64,000 nucleotides of DNA from Pantoea allii (GCF_002307475.1 NZ_NTMH01000035.1:79679-143678); one strand, 5' to 3'; numbered from the stretch's first letter, positions 19,419 to 31,797 are shown. Notes: a model not told the origin generated them from the letters alone. A program made the numbers and translations.

Positions 19419-19727
19419 ATGTTAACCGTCGTTGCTGAAATTTGTGTAAAACCAGGCTGTCGTCAGAAAGTGCTGGATGCGTTTCACCAGGTGATTCCTA
19501 CCGTGCTGGAAGAAGAAGGCTGTCACCAGTACAGCCCTCTGGTCGATCATCAGGCGCAGGTGCCGTGGAAGCACAATTCACCCGATTCGGTTTTTATGCT
19601 GGAGCAGTGGGAAACGCTACGCCATCTTGATCAACATCAGCAGATGCCGCATATGGAAGCCCATCGTACTGCGATTAAAGACTATGTGACTGACGTGAAA
19701 ATTCTGGTGCTTGAGCCGGGTAAATAA
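19419..19727 (+). CDS. ygiN: Quinol monooxygenase YgiN
   Basis: 102 residues, an ABM-family ferredoxin-like alpha+beta dimer: LTVVAEICVKPGCRQ, EEGCHQYSPLVDHQ, FMLEQWETLRHLDQH and PHMEAH are recognisable. In E. coli it oxidises menadiol to menadione, complementing MdaB upstream. Transcription from mdaB probably ends at the strong hairpin 20 bp downstream. Confidence 0.92.
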   Translation: MLTVVAEICVKPGCRQKVLDAFHQVIPTVLEEEGCHQYSPLVDHQAQVPWKHNSPDSVFMLEQWETLRHLDQHQQMPHMEAHRTAIKDYVTDVKILVLEPGK

Positions 19728-19747
19728 TTTTTTGCGGCGCTTACATG

Positions 19748-19777
19748 AAAAAGCCCCGGCGATGGCCGGGGCTTTTT
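19748..19777. terminator. Bidirectional terminator between ygiN and parE
   Basis: AAAAAGCCCCGGC, loop GATG, GCCGGGGCTTTTT: a perfect 13-bp stem with A and T tracts on both sides, serving the convergent genes ygiN (+) and parE (-). Confidence 0.93.
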
Positions 19778-19792
19778 GCATCTGGCGGCGAA

Positions 19793-21736
<1,944 letters not shown>

Positions 21737-22318
21737 TCAAGAGTGATTCAGGCCCAGAAAGTCCAGAATTTGCGGGAAATGGCGCTCGAATCCAGTAAAT
21801 GCATGATTTCCGCCCTCTTCCACCGTATGACGGCACGCGCTGTAGTAGTCGAGCGCCTGGCGGTAATCGAGCACTTCATCGCCGGTTTGTTGCAGCAACC
21901 ACAATAAATCAGGTGCTTCCAGCGGTTCAATCTGCATCACTTTCAGATCGTAAATGTGGCGAGACTCTAACACATATTGCTGGCCGGTGTAGGGATTCTG
22001 ATTTTCCCCTAAAAAATCCACCAGCAACTCAAATGGCCGCACGGCGGGATTGACGACCACCGCAGGCAACATAAAGCACTGTGACAGCCAGGTCGCGTAA
22101 TAACCGCCCAGGGAGGAGCCTACCAGCCCCATATCGCGCCCGCTGTTGCTCAGCACAATATCTTCCAGCATCGCGGCGGCATCGGCCGGAAACGTGGGAA
22201 GCTGCGGCACAATCATCTCAATATCAGGATGGTTGTGGCTCAGCCACTGTTTAAACAACGTGGCTTTTGCTGAAAGCGGTGAACTGTTAAAGCCGTGCAG
22301 GTAAAGCAGTGCCTTCAT
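21737..22318 (-). CDS. yqiA: Esterase YqiA
   Basis: 193 residues, an alpha/beta hydrolase of the UPF0227 family. YLHGFNSSP at residues 6-14 is the oxyanion strand, and [15 protein letters not shown] near 65-79 holds the nucleophile Ser in GSSLGG. A C-terminal [12 protein letters not shown] supplies the His. Palmitoyl-CoA and small ester activity has been reported for the E. coli protein. Lies between parE and cpdA, and starts 3 bp after the cpdA stop, so they are co-transcribed. Confidence 0.93.
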   Translation of the reverse strand: MKALLYLHGFNSSPLSAKATLFKQWLSHNHPDIEMIVPQLPTFPADAAAMLEDIVLSNSGRDMGLVGSSLGGYYATWLSQCFMLPAVVVNPAVRPFELLVDFLGENQNPYTGQQYVLESRHIYDLKVMQIEPLEAPDLLWLLQQTGDEVLDYRQALDYYSACRHTVEEGGNHAFTGFERHFPQILDFLGLNHS

Positions 22319-22321
22319 CCG

Positions 22322-23149
22322 TCAATATCCTTCAGCGTCAAGATCGGGACAAAACGCCTGAGTGGTGAGCCGGTTAACTTCCGTCTCTAGCTGACCGTCA
22401 TCGTGCAGCGTAAACCAGCGCCAGCCCGGCGCAACGGTATCAATAGTGAAGCTGGTGCAGTGCGGTTTGAACTGCACGCAGGTGGAAGGCGTTGCCAGAA
22501 CGCGTCGGCCGTGCCAGTCCACATCCATTTCCTGATGGATATGGCCGCATACCAACGTCTTTGCCAGCGGATAGTGCTGTAGCACGGCATCAAGCTGATG
22601 CGGATTGCGCAGGCTGTGCTGATCAAGCCAGGTGCAGCCTGAAGCGAGAGGATGATGGTGCAGCAGCACCAGCGTATGACGCAGGGGAAAGCGCGCGAGC
22701 GCGTTATGGAGCCAGTCAAGTTGATAGTCACTTAACATGCCATGCGGCACGCCGAAGACCTGGCTGTCCAGCAGTACCACCTGCCAGTGTTCCCCCATCA
22801 GTACATGTTTATGGGTGTTAATCCCGGCCTTGGCCAGCGTATCTACCATCGCGGGCTGAAAATCATGATTACCCGGCAGCCAGACGCAGGGTTTAGGCAA
22901 GCGCGAAATGCCCTCAACAAAATGCTGATAGGCTTCGACCGAGTGATCCTGAGAGAGATCGCCGGTGGCCACAATGAGATCATAATCGCACTGCTGCGCG
23001 ATGATCGCATCCAGCACCGCGTCATAACTCGACCAGGTATTCACTCCCAGCAGCGATTCATGTTTTCCTGCGAACAAGTGTGTGTCCGTCACTTGCAGAA
23101 TCCGAAACTCGGACCCCGTTGTCGCAGGAAGAGTTAGCAGGCTATCCAA
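22322..23149 (-). CDS. cpdA: 3',5'-cAMP phosphodiesterase
   Basis: 275 residues, the E. coli CpdA length. Metallophosphoesterase motifs in order: QVTDTHLFAG, VATGDLSQDHS, WLPGNHDFQ, LHHHPLASG and CGHIHQEMD, which together bind two metal ions. It hydrolyses cAMP to AMP and tunes catabolite control. Middle gene of nudF-yqiB-cpdA-yqiA. Confidence 0.95.
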   Translation of the reverse strand: MDSLLTLPATTGSEFRILQVTDTHLFAGKHESLLGVNTWSSYDAVLDAIIAQQCDYDLIVATGDLSQDHSVEAYQHFVEGISRLPKPCVWLPGNHDFQPAMVDTLAKAGINTHKHVLMGEHWQVVLLDSQVFGVPHGMLSDYQLDWLHNALARFPLRHTLVLLHHHPLASGCTWLDQHSLRNPHQLDAVLQHYPLAKTLVCGHIHQEMDVDWHGRRVLATPSTCVQFKPHCTSFTIDTVAPGWRWFTLHDDGQLETEVNRLTTQAFCPDLDAEGY

Positions 23150-23191
23150 AGCGTTTCCTTCGTCTCTACGCCATTCAATGCATTATACGTA

Positions 23192-23617
23192 TCAGCAAAC
23201 CGGTACTGCCATCGCGCCATGCGTCAGACAGTAGCGTAACCAGTCAGCGAGGAACTGATTGATTTGATGTTTTTCATCACGCTGATTCATCTTTTTATTC
23301 GGGTAATCATAACGCGCTTTAAACCGATAGATCTGCTGTGTTGAACACACTTCAGCGACCATGGCGTCATGATACAGCCTGACAGACATCGACGGCAGGC
23401 TCCAGTAACTCACCGCCGGGACCGTCTGACGAATTTCGACCAGCGTGGTGTAACGGGTGGATTCTTCAATCGTTAACTGATAGCGGGCGCCACTTACCTG
23501 ATAGATCACCGATGCGCCTGCCTCGTCATCGCGTGGTAGCAGACGGCGTAACTGGGCGAAATTGGTCTCGCACAGCCGCATCATCTCGGGGAAATCAGGG
23601 GTATAGCGCTGTTTCAT
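23192..23617 (-). CDS. yqiB: YqiB family protein (DUF1249)
   Basis: 141 residues from the ATG at 23617, which overlaps the nudF stop codon as ATGA; this matches the family N-terminus [16 protein letters not shown]. The conserved core includes [20 protein letters not shown] and [21 protein letters not shown]. The family is strongly conserved in gammaproteobacteria, always next to nudF and cpdA. Its biochemical function is not established. Confidence 0.92.
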   Translation of the reverse strand: MKQRYTPDFPEMMRLCETNFAQLRRLLPRDDEAGASVIYQVSGARYQLTIEESTRYTTLVEIRQTVPAVSYWSLPSMSVRLYHDAMVAEVCSTQQIYRFKARYDYPNKKMNQRDEKHQINQFLADWLRYCLTHGAMAVPVC

Positions 23618-24252
23618 TTTTGCGTCCACTCTTCTCGAAGTTCTTTATGGTGCAGTGCCAGCCATTGCAAGGCGATGACAGATGCCGCGTTATCAATAAT
23701 CCCCTGTTCCACCCAGTGGTAGGCCTGTTCACGGCTGACCACATGCACGAGAATATCCTCATTCTCTTCCTCCAGACCATGGCATCCTGTTGCCAGACTG
23801 GCATCCACTTCACCGACCATCACCGATAAACGTTCGCTGGTGCCGCCGGGGCTGGCAAGATAGTTCAACACGGGCTTCACCCGGCCAACGTCCAGACCGG
23901 CTTCTTCTAAGGCTTCACGGCGTCCTACCTGTTCCGGGGTTTCACCTTGCTCAATAATGCCCGCAATCATTTCCAGTAGCCACGGCGTTGGGCTGCAGTC
24001 AAAGGCCGGGATGCGGATCTGTTCAATCAGCACCACTTCATCACGGATGGGATCATAAGGTAGCAGTACGGCAGCATGACCGCGCTCAAAAACTTCACGG
24101 GTCACTTCCCCGCTCATCCCGCCCTTAAACAGACGGTGACGAAAGCGGTAGCGAACGATGGAAAAAAAACCGTCGTAGGCTGTTTCTCGTGCAATAATTT
24201 CTACATCATTTTTTGTGAAAGTCACAGGTGATGTTTTATTGTCCTTCATCAT
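23614..24252 (-). CDS. nudF: ADP-ribose pyrophosphatase
   Basis: 212 residues from the ATG at 24252 (an ATG one codon later is equally possible; AAGGA lies just upstream). The Nudix box GX5EX7REUXEEXGU is visible as [20 protein letters not shown] followed by AGL. It hydrolyses ADP-ribose to AMP and ribose 5-phosphate, clearing a reactive metabolite. Divergent from tolC and leader of the nudF-yqiB-cpdA-yqiA cluster. Confidence 0.94.
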   Translation of the reverse strand: MMKDNKTSPVTFTKNDVEIIARETAYDGFFSIVRYRFRHRLFKGGMSGEVTREVFERGHAAVLLPYDPIRDEVVLIEQIRIPAFDCSPTPWLLEMIAGIIEQGETPEQVGRREALEEAGLDVGRVKPVLNYLASPGGTSERLSVMVGEVDASLATGCHGLEEENEDILVHVVSREQAYHWVEQGIIDNAASVIALQWLALHHKELREEWTQK

Positions 24253-24349
24253 TGGGTTCCTTTTGCAGATTGGGATGACACAGATAAAACACAAGCCCAG
24301 GCACCATTCAAACAGTCATTACTGAGTTATTTACCTGAAACACACAAAT

Positions 24350-24368
24350 ATGGCACGTTCAGCCACCT
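24350..24368 (+). promoter_or_regulatory. Candidate marbox upstream of tolC
   Basis: The sequence ATGGCACGTTCAGCCACCT fits the MarA/SoxS/Rob recognition pattern AYnGCACnnWnnRYYAAAY except at two of the final A positions. It lies 93 bp before the tolC start. E. coli tolC is known to be controlled by these activators through a marbox. Orientation and function here are inferred. Confidence 0.45.
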
Positions 24369-24460
24369 TATCTCACAGTTGCCCTCTGCTAGAATCTGCG
24401 ATAATTTTTGGCTTACCGGCGGCACTATCATTGCGATTTGCTGCAACAAAAGGAATGCAA

Positions 24461-25930
24461 ATGAAAAAACTGCTCCCATTATTTATTGGGCTGAGCCTGG
24501 GCGGTTTCAGCGTCGCCAGCCAGGCGGAAAACCTGCTTCAGGTTTACCAACAAGCGCGTTTAAGCAACCCGGATCTGCGGAGTTCCGCTGCCACTCGCGA
24601 TGCTGCGTTTGAGAAAATCAACGAAGCGCGCAGCCCTTTATTACCACAGCTGGGTTTGGGTGCAGACTATAGCTATGCAAATGGCTATCGTGATAGTAGC
24701 GGTATTCATTCCAACACGACCAGTGGCACACTGCAATTGACGCAAACCATTTTTGACATGTCAAAATGGCGCGCGCTGACTCTGCAGGAAAAAACCGCCG
24801 GTATTCAGGACGTCACGTATCAGGTTGCTCAGCAGGATTTGATTCTGAATACCGCTACAGCCTATTTCAACGTGTTGAAAGCCATTGATACGCTTTCTTA
24901 CGTCGAAGCGCAGAAGATGTCCATCTACCGCGAACTGGATCAAACCACTCAGCGCTTCAACGTGGGCCTGGTTGCGATTACCGACGTGCAGAACGCCCGC
25001 GCACAGTATGACAGCGTGCTGGCGAATGAAGTGACAGCGCGGAATAACCTGGATAACTCGGTGGAGTCCCTGCGTCAGATCACCGGCATGGACTATCTGG
25101 CACTGGCCTCGCTGAATATCGATCGCTTTAAAACCACCAAACCTGATGACGTTAACTCGCTGCTCAAGCAGGCAGAAAGCCGTAACCTTAATCTGCTTTC
25201 TGCTCGCCTGAATCAGGATTTAGCCCGTGAGCAGATTCGTTCTGCAGAGTCAGGCCACCTGCCAACGCTCGATCTGACTGCCTCAACCGGCCTGTCTAAC
25301 AGCAAGTACGGCGGAAGCCGCGCTGAACAGAGTGCAAACTCAACCGACTCGATTACCGGAAACAGTAAAGTCGGCCTGAGCTTTACGCTTCCGCTTTACA
25401 GCGGCGGCAGCGTGACCTCGCAGGTGAAACAGGCGCAATACAGCTTTGTCAGCGCCAGCGAGCAGTTGGAAGCGGCGCACCGTTCCGCTGTCCAGACGGT
25501 GCGGTCTTCTTACAACAACGTGAATGCGTCAGCGAGCAGCATTGCGGCCTACAAACAAGCCGTGGTTTCTGCGCAAAGCTCATTAGACGCAATGGAAGCC
25601 GGTTATCAGGTCGGTACGCGTACCATCGTTGATGTGCTGAACGCCACCTCAACCCTGTATAACGCGAAACAGCAGTTGTCAGATGCCCGTTACAGCTATC
25701 TGATTAACCAGCTGAACATCAGCTATGCGCTGGGTACGCTAAACGAGCAGAGTCTGGGTATTCTCAACAGCCAGTTAGGCAAAGAGATCTCCACGTCACC
25801 TGAAACCGTTCAGCCGCAAAACGTTCAGCAGGTGTTGGGTGACGATCATATCGCGTCCTCTTCAGAAACCGCCACGGCGCCAGTGCGCCCTGCGGCCCAT
25901 AAGAGCAGCCGTAATCCATTCGGTCACTAA
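24461..25930 (+). CDS. tolC: Outer membrane efflux channel TolC
   Basis: 489 residues from the ATG at 24461 (AAAGGA upstream); longer in-frame starts cross the promoter. Signal peptide 1-22 ends SVASQA. Two internally repeated OEP domains form the trimeric beta-barrel/alpha-helical tunnel: NLLQVYQQARLSNPDLR and LDQTTQRFNVGLVAITDVQNARAQ in the first half, LPLYSGGSVTSQVKQAQ and MEAGYQVGTRTIVDVLNATS in the second. It serves AcrAB-type pumps and type I secretion. A GC-rich hairpin (GCGGGC/GCCCGC at 25938-25958) follows. Confidence 0.97.
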   Translation: MKKLLPLFIGLSLGGFSVASQAENLLQVYQQARLSNPDLRSSAATRDAAFEKINEARSPLLPQLGLGADYSYANGYRDSSGIHSNTTSGTLQLTQTIFDMSKWRALTLQEKTAGIQDVTYQVAQQDLILNTATAYFNVLKAIDTLSYVEAQKMSIYRELDQTTQRFNVGLVAITDVQNARAQYDSVLANEVTARNNLDNSVESLRQITGMDYLALASLNIDRFKTTKPDDVNSLLKQAESRNLNLLSARLNQDLAREQIRSAESGHLPTLDLTASTGLSNSKYGGSRAEQSANSTDSITGNSKVGLSFTLPLYSGGSVTSQVKQAQYSFVSASEQLEAAHRSAVQTVRSSYNNVNASASSIAAYKQAVVSAQSSLDAMEAGYQVGTRTIVDVLNATSTLYNAKQQLSDARYSYLINQLNISYALGTLNEQSLGILNSQLGKEISTSPETVQPQNVQQVLGDDHIASSSETATAPVRPAAHKSSRNPFGH

Positions 25931-25937
25931 TCAGGTT

Positions 25938-25962
25938 GCGGGCTGCTTTGCGGCCCGCTTCT
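25938..25962 (+). terminator. Probable tolC terminator
   Basis: GCGGGC (25938-25943) pairs with GCCCGC (25953-25958), with inner GC pairs, and a short pyrimidine tract follows. It lies directly behind the tolC stop codon. Confidence 0.6.
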
Positions 25963-26072
25963 CTTAAAAACGTATAACTAAGTAAAGATCCCCGTCCTGC
26001 CTGGCCGTTAGCTTCATTTCTCGCCACTCATCCCCTATTCTATGCGCTACCTTTGGGCACAGGATATTTATA

Positions 26073-26741
26073 ATGAAACGGACTAAAACGATCCGCTATG
26101 CCGCCTTTCGTAAGAGCTGGCAAGCAAGACACTTAACGCCTGTTGCTATCGCTGTATCAGCGGTATTTATGCTGGCAGGTTGTGAACAAAACGACGAAAC
26201 CGTCTCGCTTTATCAGAACGCTGATGATTGCGCAAAAGCCAACCCTGGCCAGAATGCGCAATGCACCACCGCGTTTAACAATGCGAAAAAAGAAGCTGAA
26301 CGCACCGCACCGAAATACGCAACGCGTGAAGACTGTGTGGCGGAATTTGGTGAAAACCAGTGTCAGCAGGCACCTGCTCAGGCGGGCGTGGGCAGCACTA
26401 ACGCCGAGTCGCAGCAAAGCGGCAGCTTCTGGATGCCATTGATGGCGGGCTATATGATGGGCCGCATGATGGGCGGCGGAGCAGGTTTTGCGCAGCAGCC
26501 GCTGTTCTCACCTAAAACGCCAAACAGCCCGGCTAATGGTCAGTTTGTCGATGCTTCCGGCCGTAACTACGGTAACGCCACTTCCGGTAAAACCATGACG
26601 GTTCCTAAAACCGCCATGGCGCCTAAGCCGACCACGACCTCAACCATCACGCGCGGTGGCTTTGGTGAAACGGTCGCGAAGCAAAACAGTATGCAGCGTA
26701 GCAGTGCCACCGGCACCTCTAATCGTTCGCTGGGAGGCTAA
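26073..26741 (+). CDS. ygiB: YgiB family protein (DUF1190), probable lipoprotein
   Basis: 222 residues. A basic N-terminus and a hydrophobic segment end in [11 protein letters not shown], a plausible lipobox with the Cys near residue 36 behind an unusually long leader. The DUF1190 core has repeated Cys-containing motifs ([28 protein letters not shown]). A Gly/Met-rich [14 protein letters not shown] stretch and a Ser/Thr-rich tail follow. Function is unknown. Always upstream of ygiC, here by 8 bp. The envelope location and the glutathionylspermidine-synthase-like partner suggest a shared envelope role. Confidence 0.9.
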   Translation: MKRTKTIRYAAFRKSWQARHLTPVAIAVSAVFMLAGCEQNDETVSLYQNADDCAKANPGQNAQCTTAFNNAKKEAERTAPKYATREDCVAEFGENQCQQAPAQAGVGSTNAESQQSGSFWMPLMAGYMMGRMMGGGAGFAQQPLFSPKTPNSPANGQFVDASGRNYGNATSGKTMTVPKTAMAPKPTTTSTITRGGFGETVAKQNSMQRSSATGTSNRSLGG

Positions 26742-26749
26742 CCCCGTTT

Positions 26750-27910
26750 ATGCAACGCATCGCGATTTCAGAGCGCCCGGGCTGGCGGGAAAAAGCCACG
26801 GAGTTTGGTTTTCGTTTTCACACCATGCACGGTGAGCCTTACTGGTGTGAAGATGCTTACTATCAGTTCACGCTGGCGCAGATTGATTATCTTGAGGACG
26901 TCACCGCCGAGCTTCATCAGATGTGCCTGCAGGTGGTGGAAAAAGTGGTGAACAGCGAAGCGCTGCTCACCAAATTCCGCATCCCTAAGCACACCTGGGA
27001 CTTCGTGCGCGACTCATGGCAACAGCGTCAGCCTTCGCTTTACTCGCGCCTTGACCTTGCCTGGGACGGCAAAAGCGATGCCAAACTGCTGGAAAACAAT
27101 GCCGACACGCCCACGTCGCTGTATGAAGCGGCGTTTTTTCAGTGGCTGTGGCTGGAAGATCAGCTCAACGCTGGACAGCTGCCGCAAGGCAGCGATCAGT
27201 TCAACAGCCTGCAAGAGAAACTCATCGACCGCTTTACGGTGCTTCATCAGCAACAGGGGTTTAACTGGCTGCATTTCGCCTGCTGCCGTGATACCGATGA
27301 AGATCGCGGCACAGTGCAATACTTGCAGGACTGTGCCACGGAAGCCGGACTACCGAGCGAGTTTCTCTACATCGATGAGATAGGGCTGGGGGAGAAAGGC
27401 CAGTTTACGGATGCCCAGGATCAGGTCATCAGCAATCTGTTCAAGCTTTATCCGTGGGAATTTATGCTGCGCGAGATGTTTTCTACCAAACTGGCCGATG
27501 CGGGCGTACGCTGGCTGGAACCTGCCTGGAAAAGCATCCTGTCAAACAAAGCGTTGCTGCCTCTGCTGTGGGAGATGTTCCCGAATCACCCCAACCTGTT
27601 GCCCGCCTGGTTTGCCGAAGACGATGTGCCACCGATGGACAAGTACGTCGTCAAACCGCTGTTCTCGCGCGAAGGTGCCAATATTCGTATTGTGGAAAAC
27701 GGCAAAGAGATCGCCCGTGTGGACGGTCCTTACGGCGAAGAAGGCATGATCGTCCAGCAGTTTCACCCTCTGCCGAAATTTGGTGACAGCTACACCCTGA
27801 TTGGCAGCTGGTTGATAGACGATCAGCCTGCAGGCATTGGCCTGCGTGAAGATCGCGACCTGATCACCCAGGATCTTTCGCGTTTTTATCCGCACGCGTT
27901 CATCGATTAA
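26750..27910 (+). CDS. ygiC: Glutathionylspermidine synthase-like ATP-grasp protein YgiC
   Basis: 386 residues. It matches the C-terminal synthetase domain of glutathionylspermidine synthetase: [21 protein letters not shown] near residues 99-119, [17 protein letters not shown] [16 protein letters not shown] near 299-314, and [21 protein letters not shown] near 347-367. The amidase domain is missing, as in all YgiC proteins. It is likely an ATP-dependent amide ligase, substrate unknown. A terminator (27922-27946) follows. Confidence 0.92.
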   Translation: MQRIAISERPGWREKATEFGFRFHTMHGEPYWCEDAYYQFTLAQIDYLEDVTAELHQMCLQVVEKVVNSEALLTKFRIPKHTWDFVRDSWQQRQPSLYSRLDLAWDGKSDAKLLENNADTPTSLYEAAFFQWLWLEDQLNAGQLPQGSDQFNSLQEKLIDRFTVLHQQQGFNWLHFACCRDTDEDRGTVQYLQDCATEAGLPSEFLYIDEIGLGEKGQFTDAQDQVISNLFKLYPWEFMLREMFSTKLADAGVRWLEPAWKSILSNKALLPLLWEMFPNHPNLLPAWFAEDDVPPMDKYVVKPLFSREGANIRIVENGKEIARVDGPYGEEGMIVQQFHPLPKFGDSYTLIGSWLIDDQPAGIGLREDRDLITQDLSRFYPHAFID

Positions 27911-27921
27911 CTGTTCTTATC

Positions 27922-27946
27922 CAGGCCAGCACGCTGGCCTGTTTTC
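27922..27946. terminator. Terminator between ygiC and ygiD
   Basis: CAGGCCAGC (27922-27930) and GCTGGCCTG (27933-27941) form a perfect 9-bp stem followed by TTTT, between two convergent genes. Confidence 0.75.
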
Positions 27947-27949
27947 ACA

Positions 27950-28732
27950 CTAGCCGACCTGCACCGACAACATACTGATAGCGCCCATTTCCATGCCTTC
28001 GACAGGGACGGTGACGGCCTCGTCTGCATGGCGAGATCCCAGCACATACAGCAGCGGCAGGAAGTGTTCCGGCGTCGGGTTGGATAACGTCGCATCCGGA
28101 TGCTGCATAAAGTTCACCAGCGGATGTGCATCCGCCTCGGCCTGAACCGCCAGATTATCGCGCACATAGTCGTTGAATCCGGTCGCCCAGTCATAAGCGT
28201 TTCCGCCGCCCCACAGAACCTTACGCAGGTTGTGCACGACATTGCCGCTGGCGACGATCATGACACCGCGATCGCGCAGTTCAGACAGCTTTTTGCCCAT
28301 CTCAAAATGCCAGGCCGCAGGCTTGCCGCTGTCGATACTAAGCTGGACTACCGGAATATCCGCCTCAGGATACATTTTAATGAGTACGCCCCACGAGCCG
28401 TGATCGAATCCCCATGCATGGTCCTGATAAACCGGCACAGGCGATAAAATCTCAGCGATTTCGTTTGCCAGCTCAGGCGAACCCGGCGCGGGATAGCGGG
28501 TATCAAAAAGCGCCTGCGGAAAACCGCCAAAATCATGGATGGTGCGCGGCTTCTCCATCGCGGTGACCGCCGTTCCCTGGGTGTACCAGTGAGCCGAAAT
28601 GGCCAGGATCGCCCGTGGTCGTGGCAGCGTGGCACCGGCTTGACGCCAGGCTTCGGTGTAGCGGTTTTCTTCAAGTGCGTTCATCGGGCTGCCGTGTCCC
28701 AAAAACAGTGCCGGCATACGTACCTGGTTCAT
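27950..28732 (-). CDS. ygiD: 4,5-DOPA-extradiol-dioxygenase-like protein YgiD
   Basis: 260 residues from the ATG at 28732, preceded by AAGGAT; an ATG seven codons earlier lacks a ribosome site. It is a class III extradiol dioxygenase (LigB fold) with metal histidines in LFLGHGSPMNAL, AISAHWYTQG and the SGNVVHNLR block. The E. coli protein opens the ring of L-DOPA at 4,5 in vitro; the natural substrate is unclear. Divergent gap to the left is short and the gene is probably monocistronic. Confidence 0.92.
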   Translation of the reverse strand: MNQVRMPALFLGHGSPMNALEENRYTEAWRQAGATLPRPRAILAISAHWYTQGTAVTAMEKPRTIHDFGGFPQALFDTRYPAPGSPELANEIAEILSPVPVYQDHAWGFDHGSWGVLIKMYPEADIPVVQLSIDSGKPAAWHFEMGKKLSELRDRGVMIVASGNVVHNLRKVLWGGGNAYDWATGFNDYVRDNLAVQAEADAHPLVNFMQHPDATLSNPTPEHFLPLLYVLGSRHADEAVTVPVEGMEMGAISMLSVQVG

Positions 28733-28916
28733 AGCGATCCTTAATATGTTCACTCAATGAACACTACGATACGCTGTTTGCAGACGTTATCACGCGGATA
28801 AGCATGATGTTGTCTTTCAGGAATTTTGAACAATATGGAGGGGTAAAACAGAGGGGAAAACGGGCGGTGCCAGGTGAAACAATCAGGCCAGAATATCTGG
28901 CCTGATGAGAAAACGC

Positions 28917-29573
28917 TTAGCTGGCCTGACGCGTTTCATGCTCGCGACGATAGGCGACCAGGTCTTCGATGGTAACCACCGGCATAGCATGTTGTTTCGC
29001 GAAGACGATGACTTCAGGCGCATGGGCCATCGAGCCGTCGTCATTCGTCAGTTCACACAACACGCCTGCAGGTTTAAAGCCCGCCAGCGTAACGAGATCA
29101 ATGGTCGCTTCCGTATGACCGCCACGGGCCAGAACGCCGCCATCGTGTGCACGGAGCGGGAAAACGTGGCCAGGACGGTTTAAGTCTTCTGGCTTAGCGT
29201 TATCGGCAATCGCGGTGCGAATAGTAGTGAGACGATCCTGGGCGGAAACACCTGTGGTAACGCCTTTCGCCGCTTCGATGGTGACGGTAAAACCCGTGCC
29301 GTAGGCGCTGGTATTGTTTTCCACCATCATCGGCAACGCCAGCTGCTGGCGGCGTTCTTCGGTCAGGCAAAGACAAACGATGCCGCTGCCGTGGCGAATG
29401 GTGAGCGCCATCTGCTCGACGGTCATGGTTTCAGCGGCGAAAATCATATCGCCTTCGTTTTCACGATCTTCATCGTCGAGCACCATCACACCGCGACCTT
29501 CGCGTAGCGCTGCGATAGCACGTTCTACACGCTGTTTCGGCGTGCCAAATTCAGAAAGTAGAGTCTGATTCAT
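28917..29573 (-). CDS. ribB: 3,4-dihydroxy-2-butanone-4-phosphate synthase
   Basis: 218 residues. Family motifs: [16 protein letters not shown] near residues 32-47 (metal-binding acidic loop), [11 protein letters not shown] near 59-69, and [24 protein letters not shown] near 131-154. It converts ribulose 5-phosphate to the four-carbon precursor of riboflavin. There is no GTP cyclohydrolase II fusion, as in other enterobacteria. The leader carries an FMN riboswitch, so excess FMN should switch the gene off. Confidence 0.97.
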   Translation of the reverse strand: MNQTLLSEFGTPKQRVERAIAALREGRGVMVLDDEDRENEGDMIFAAETMTVEQMALTIRHGSGIVCLCLTEERRQQLALPMMVENNTSAYGTGFTVTIEAAKGVTTGVSAQDRLTTIRTAIADNAKPEDLNRPGHVFPLRAHDGGVLARGGHTEATIDLVTLAGFKPAGVLCELTNDDGSMAHAPEVIVFAKQHAMPVVTIEDLVAYRREHETRQAS

Positions 29574-29686
29574 GGTAATAAAACCTTATAAATGTATTGG
29601 GTTACCAGAATCAGGGCAAGCTTAGGAGTGACGCCTTAAAGACGTAGCAATGACGCAAAACAGACATAATGCCTGACAAATGTCGT

Positions 29687-29833
29687 TACCCTCTCCCATC
29701 CGGACTTTAACCGTCGGCCCCGGAATTTCACCGGATCTGCTGACCTTCACCATGAGAGTGAAGCGCTCGCGGGCTGTCAGCCTGGGCTGATTTACCGCCG
29801 GTGGGGAATTTCGCCCCGCCCTGAGAATAAGCG
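29687..29833 (-). ncRNA. FMN riboswitch (RFN element) controlling ribB
   Basis: Read on the minus strand, the leader contains the conserved RFN blocks: AGGGCGGGGCGAAATTCCCC, then ACCGGCGGTAAATCAGCCC, AGCCCGCGAGCG, and near the 3' end TCCGGTGAAATTCCGGGGCC, ACGGTTAAAGTCCGGATGGG and AGAGGGTAACG. These build the six-helix FMN aptamer. It ends about 115 bp before the ribB start, leaving room for an expression platform that hides the ribosome site or forms a terminator when FMN binds. Confidence 0.95.
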
Positions 29834-30003
29834 TTTTAACTATAACGCTTCCCATTCGGGGCGGCAATGCAGAAAGCCATTATTGCTTTAGCATTTTTTG
29901 CGCTAAGGATTTCAGGTTTAACCTTTTCAATTCAGGCATTACACTTAAGTCACCATAGCGTTGGTAAAATGCTGCCATAGCAACCCGTAATCAGGAAACC
30001 ATC

Positions 30004-30336
30004 ATGATCGACACGAAAAAAATTGAACAAATGGCCCGTCAGGTTCATGACGCGCTGCCGAAGGGAGTTCGTGAATTTGGCGATGATGTCGAGAAGAAAA
30101 TCCGGCAGACGCTGCAGGCACAAATGACCCGCATGGATCTGGTCAACCGTGAAGAGTTTGATGTACAGACTCAGGTGTTACTGCGTACGCGGGAAAAACT
30201 GGCGGCGCTGGAGCAACGTCTGTCTCAGCTGGAAAGCAAGAGTTCGGCTTCTGCCGCGCCCACTGCCACCAGCACACCCGGCCCGGCACCGGCAATCGTT
30301 CCGGCAGCCAACCCTGCTGACAAGACCGCTAAATAA
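30004..30336 (+). CDS. ubiK: Ubiquinone biosynthesis accessory factor UbiK (YqiC)
   Basis: 110 residues. Amphipathic N-terminal helix ([20 protein letters not shown]), then a trimeric coiled coil (about 35-80: [29 protein letters not shown]). The tail is low-complexity Ala/Pro-rich and longer than in E. coli. BMFP family. UbiK partners UbiJ in the soluble Ubi complex for aerobic ubiquinone synthesis. Convergent with hldE; a GATGGCGGG/CCCGCCATC hairpin (30340-30367) lies between. Confidence 0.92.
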   Translation: MIDTKKIEQMARQVHDALPKGVREFGDDVEKKIRQTLQAQMTRMDLVNREEFDVQTQVLLRTREKLAALEQRLSQLESKSSASAAPTATSTPGPAPAIVPAANPADKTAK

Positions 30337-30339
30337 AGG

Positions 30340-30367
30340 GATGGCGGGCGCGCAGGCTCCCGCCATC
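30340..30367. terminator. Hairpin between ubiK and hldE
   Basis: GATGGCGGG (30340-30348) pairs perfectly with CCCGCCATC (30359-30367) in the 36-bp gap between two convergent genes. No strong T-run follows. Confidence 0.55.
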
Positions 30368-30372
30368 ATCAT

Positions 30373-31797
30373 TCAGTCGCCGCGAATGGTTTTGATGATG
30401 TTGGTGGTCGAGATACCATCTTCAAAATTGAGCACGCGTACGTCACCGCCATTTGCCCAGACTTCTTTACTGCCCGCGATATCTTCAGGTTTGTAATCTC
30501 CGCCCTTCACTAACAGATCGGGCAGCACGCTGGCGATCAGACGCTGAGGCGTGTCTTCTTCAAACAGCACCACCCAATCCACCGCTTCCAGCGCACCCAG
30601 CACAATCATGCGGTTTTCCTGCGGGTTCACCGGACGGCTGTCGCCTTTCAGGCGCTTAGTGGACGCATCGCTGTTTACCGCGACAATCAGGCGATCGCCC
30701 AGTTTGCGCGCATTAGCAAGGTACGAAACATGCCCGGCGTGCAGGATGTCGAAGACACCGTTGGTCATTACCACTTTTTCGCCGCGCTGACGTGCCATCG
30801 CAACGGCGTCTTTGAGTTCAGCTTCGGTCATGATGCCAAAGCCGCGTTCAGGACGCGCGCGAATCGCATTTTCCAGTTCGACGATACTGACGGTCGAGGT
30901 GCCGAGCTTGCCCACTACCACGCCTGCGGCAGCGTTAGCCAGGAAACAGGCTTCTTCCAGCGAGTCACCGGCCGCTAATGCTGCGGCCAGCACGCCAATC
31001 ACGGTATCCCCGGCACCGGTAACGTCAAAAACTTCCTGCGCCAGCGTAGGCAGGTGCAGCGGAGCCTTGCCGGGCTGGAGCAGCGTCATACCGTTTTCAG
31101 AACGGGTGACCAGCAGGGCGGAAAGGTCGCAGTCGGCGATGAGCTGCATACCTCGCTCAACAATCTCGTTTTCTGTTTTGCACTTGCCGACCACGGCTTC
31201 AAACTCAGACAGGTTGGGCGTCAGCAGCGTCGCACCGCGGTAGCGCGCAAAATCCGTGCCTTTTGGGTCGATCAGCACGGGCACATTCGCTTCGCGTGCC
31301 AGCGTGATCATTTGCTGAACGCTGTCCAGCGCGCCTTTGCCGTAATCCGACAGCACCACCGCACCGCTGCGGGACAGCGACTGACGCATTTTTTCGTGCA
31401 TCGGGGCGGCATCAACCTGCTCAAACCCTTCTTCAAAGTCCAGGCGGATAAGCTGCTGATTGCGCGAAAGCACACGCAGTTTGGTAATAGTGGGATGGCT
31501 TTTTAACGTGACAAAATCGCAGTCAACACGAACATCTTTCAGCGTTTTACTCAGTACCTGAGCCGCATCGTCTTCACCGGTGAGTCCGATCAGGCGGGAA
31601 CCGGCACCCAGCGCAGCAATGTTCATTGCCACGTTAGCGGCGCCGCCTGGGCGTTCTTCAACGGTTTCTACTTTCACCACCGGAACCGGGGCTTCAGGAG
31701 AAATACGGCTGGTGGGGCCGTACCAGTAACGATCCAACATGACATCGCCGACGACCAGCACCGAGGCCTGGCCGAACGCGGGCAGAGTAACTTTCAT
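30373..31797 (-). CDS. hldE: Bifunctional heptose 7-phosphate kinase / heptose 1-phosphate adenylyltransferase
   Basis: 474 residues from the ATG at 31797; the family N-terminus is KVTLPAF. Residues about 1-318 are a PfkB-type kinase ([25 protein letters not shown], and the catalytic [11 protein letters not shown]). Residues about 340-474 are a nucleotidyltransferase with [17 protein letters not shown] (the HxGH motif). It makes ADP-heptose for the lipopolysaccharide inner core. Followed upstream on the same strand by glnE, as in E. coli. Confidence 0.97.
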   Translation of the reverse strand: MKVTLPAFGQASVLVVGDVMLDRYWYGPTSRISPEAPVPVVKVETVEERPGGAANVAMNIAALGAGSRLIGLTGEDDAAQVLSKTLKDVRVDCDFVTLKSHPTITKLRVLSRNQQLIRLDFEEGFEQVDAAPMHEKMRQSLSRSGAVVLSDYGKGALDSVQQMITLAREANVPVLIDPKGTDFARYRGATLLTPNLSEFEAVVGKCKTENEIVERGMQLIADCDLSALLVTRSENGMTLLQPGKAPLHLPTLAQEVFDVTGAGDTVIGVLAAALAAGDSLEEACFLANAAAGVVVGKLGTSTVSIVELENAIRARPERGFGIMTEAELKDAVAMARQRGEKVVMTNGVFDILHAGHVSYLANARKLGDRLIVAVNSDASTKRLKGDSRPVNPQENRMIVLGALEAVDWVVLFEEDTPQRLIASVLPDLLVKGGDYKPEDIAGSKEVWANGGDVRVLNFEDGISTTNIIKTIRGD

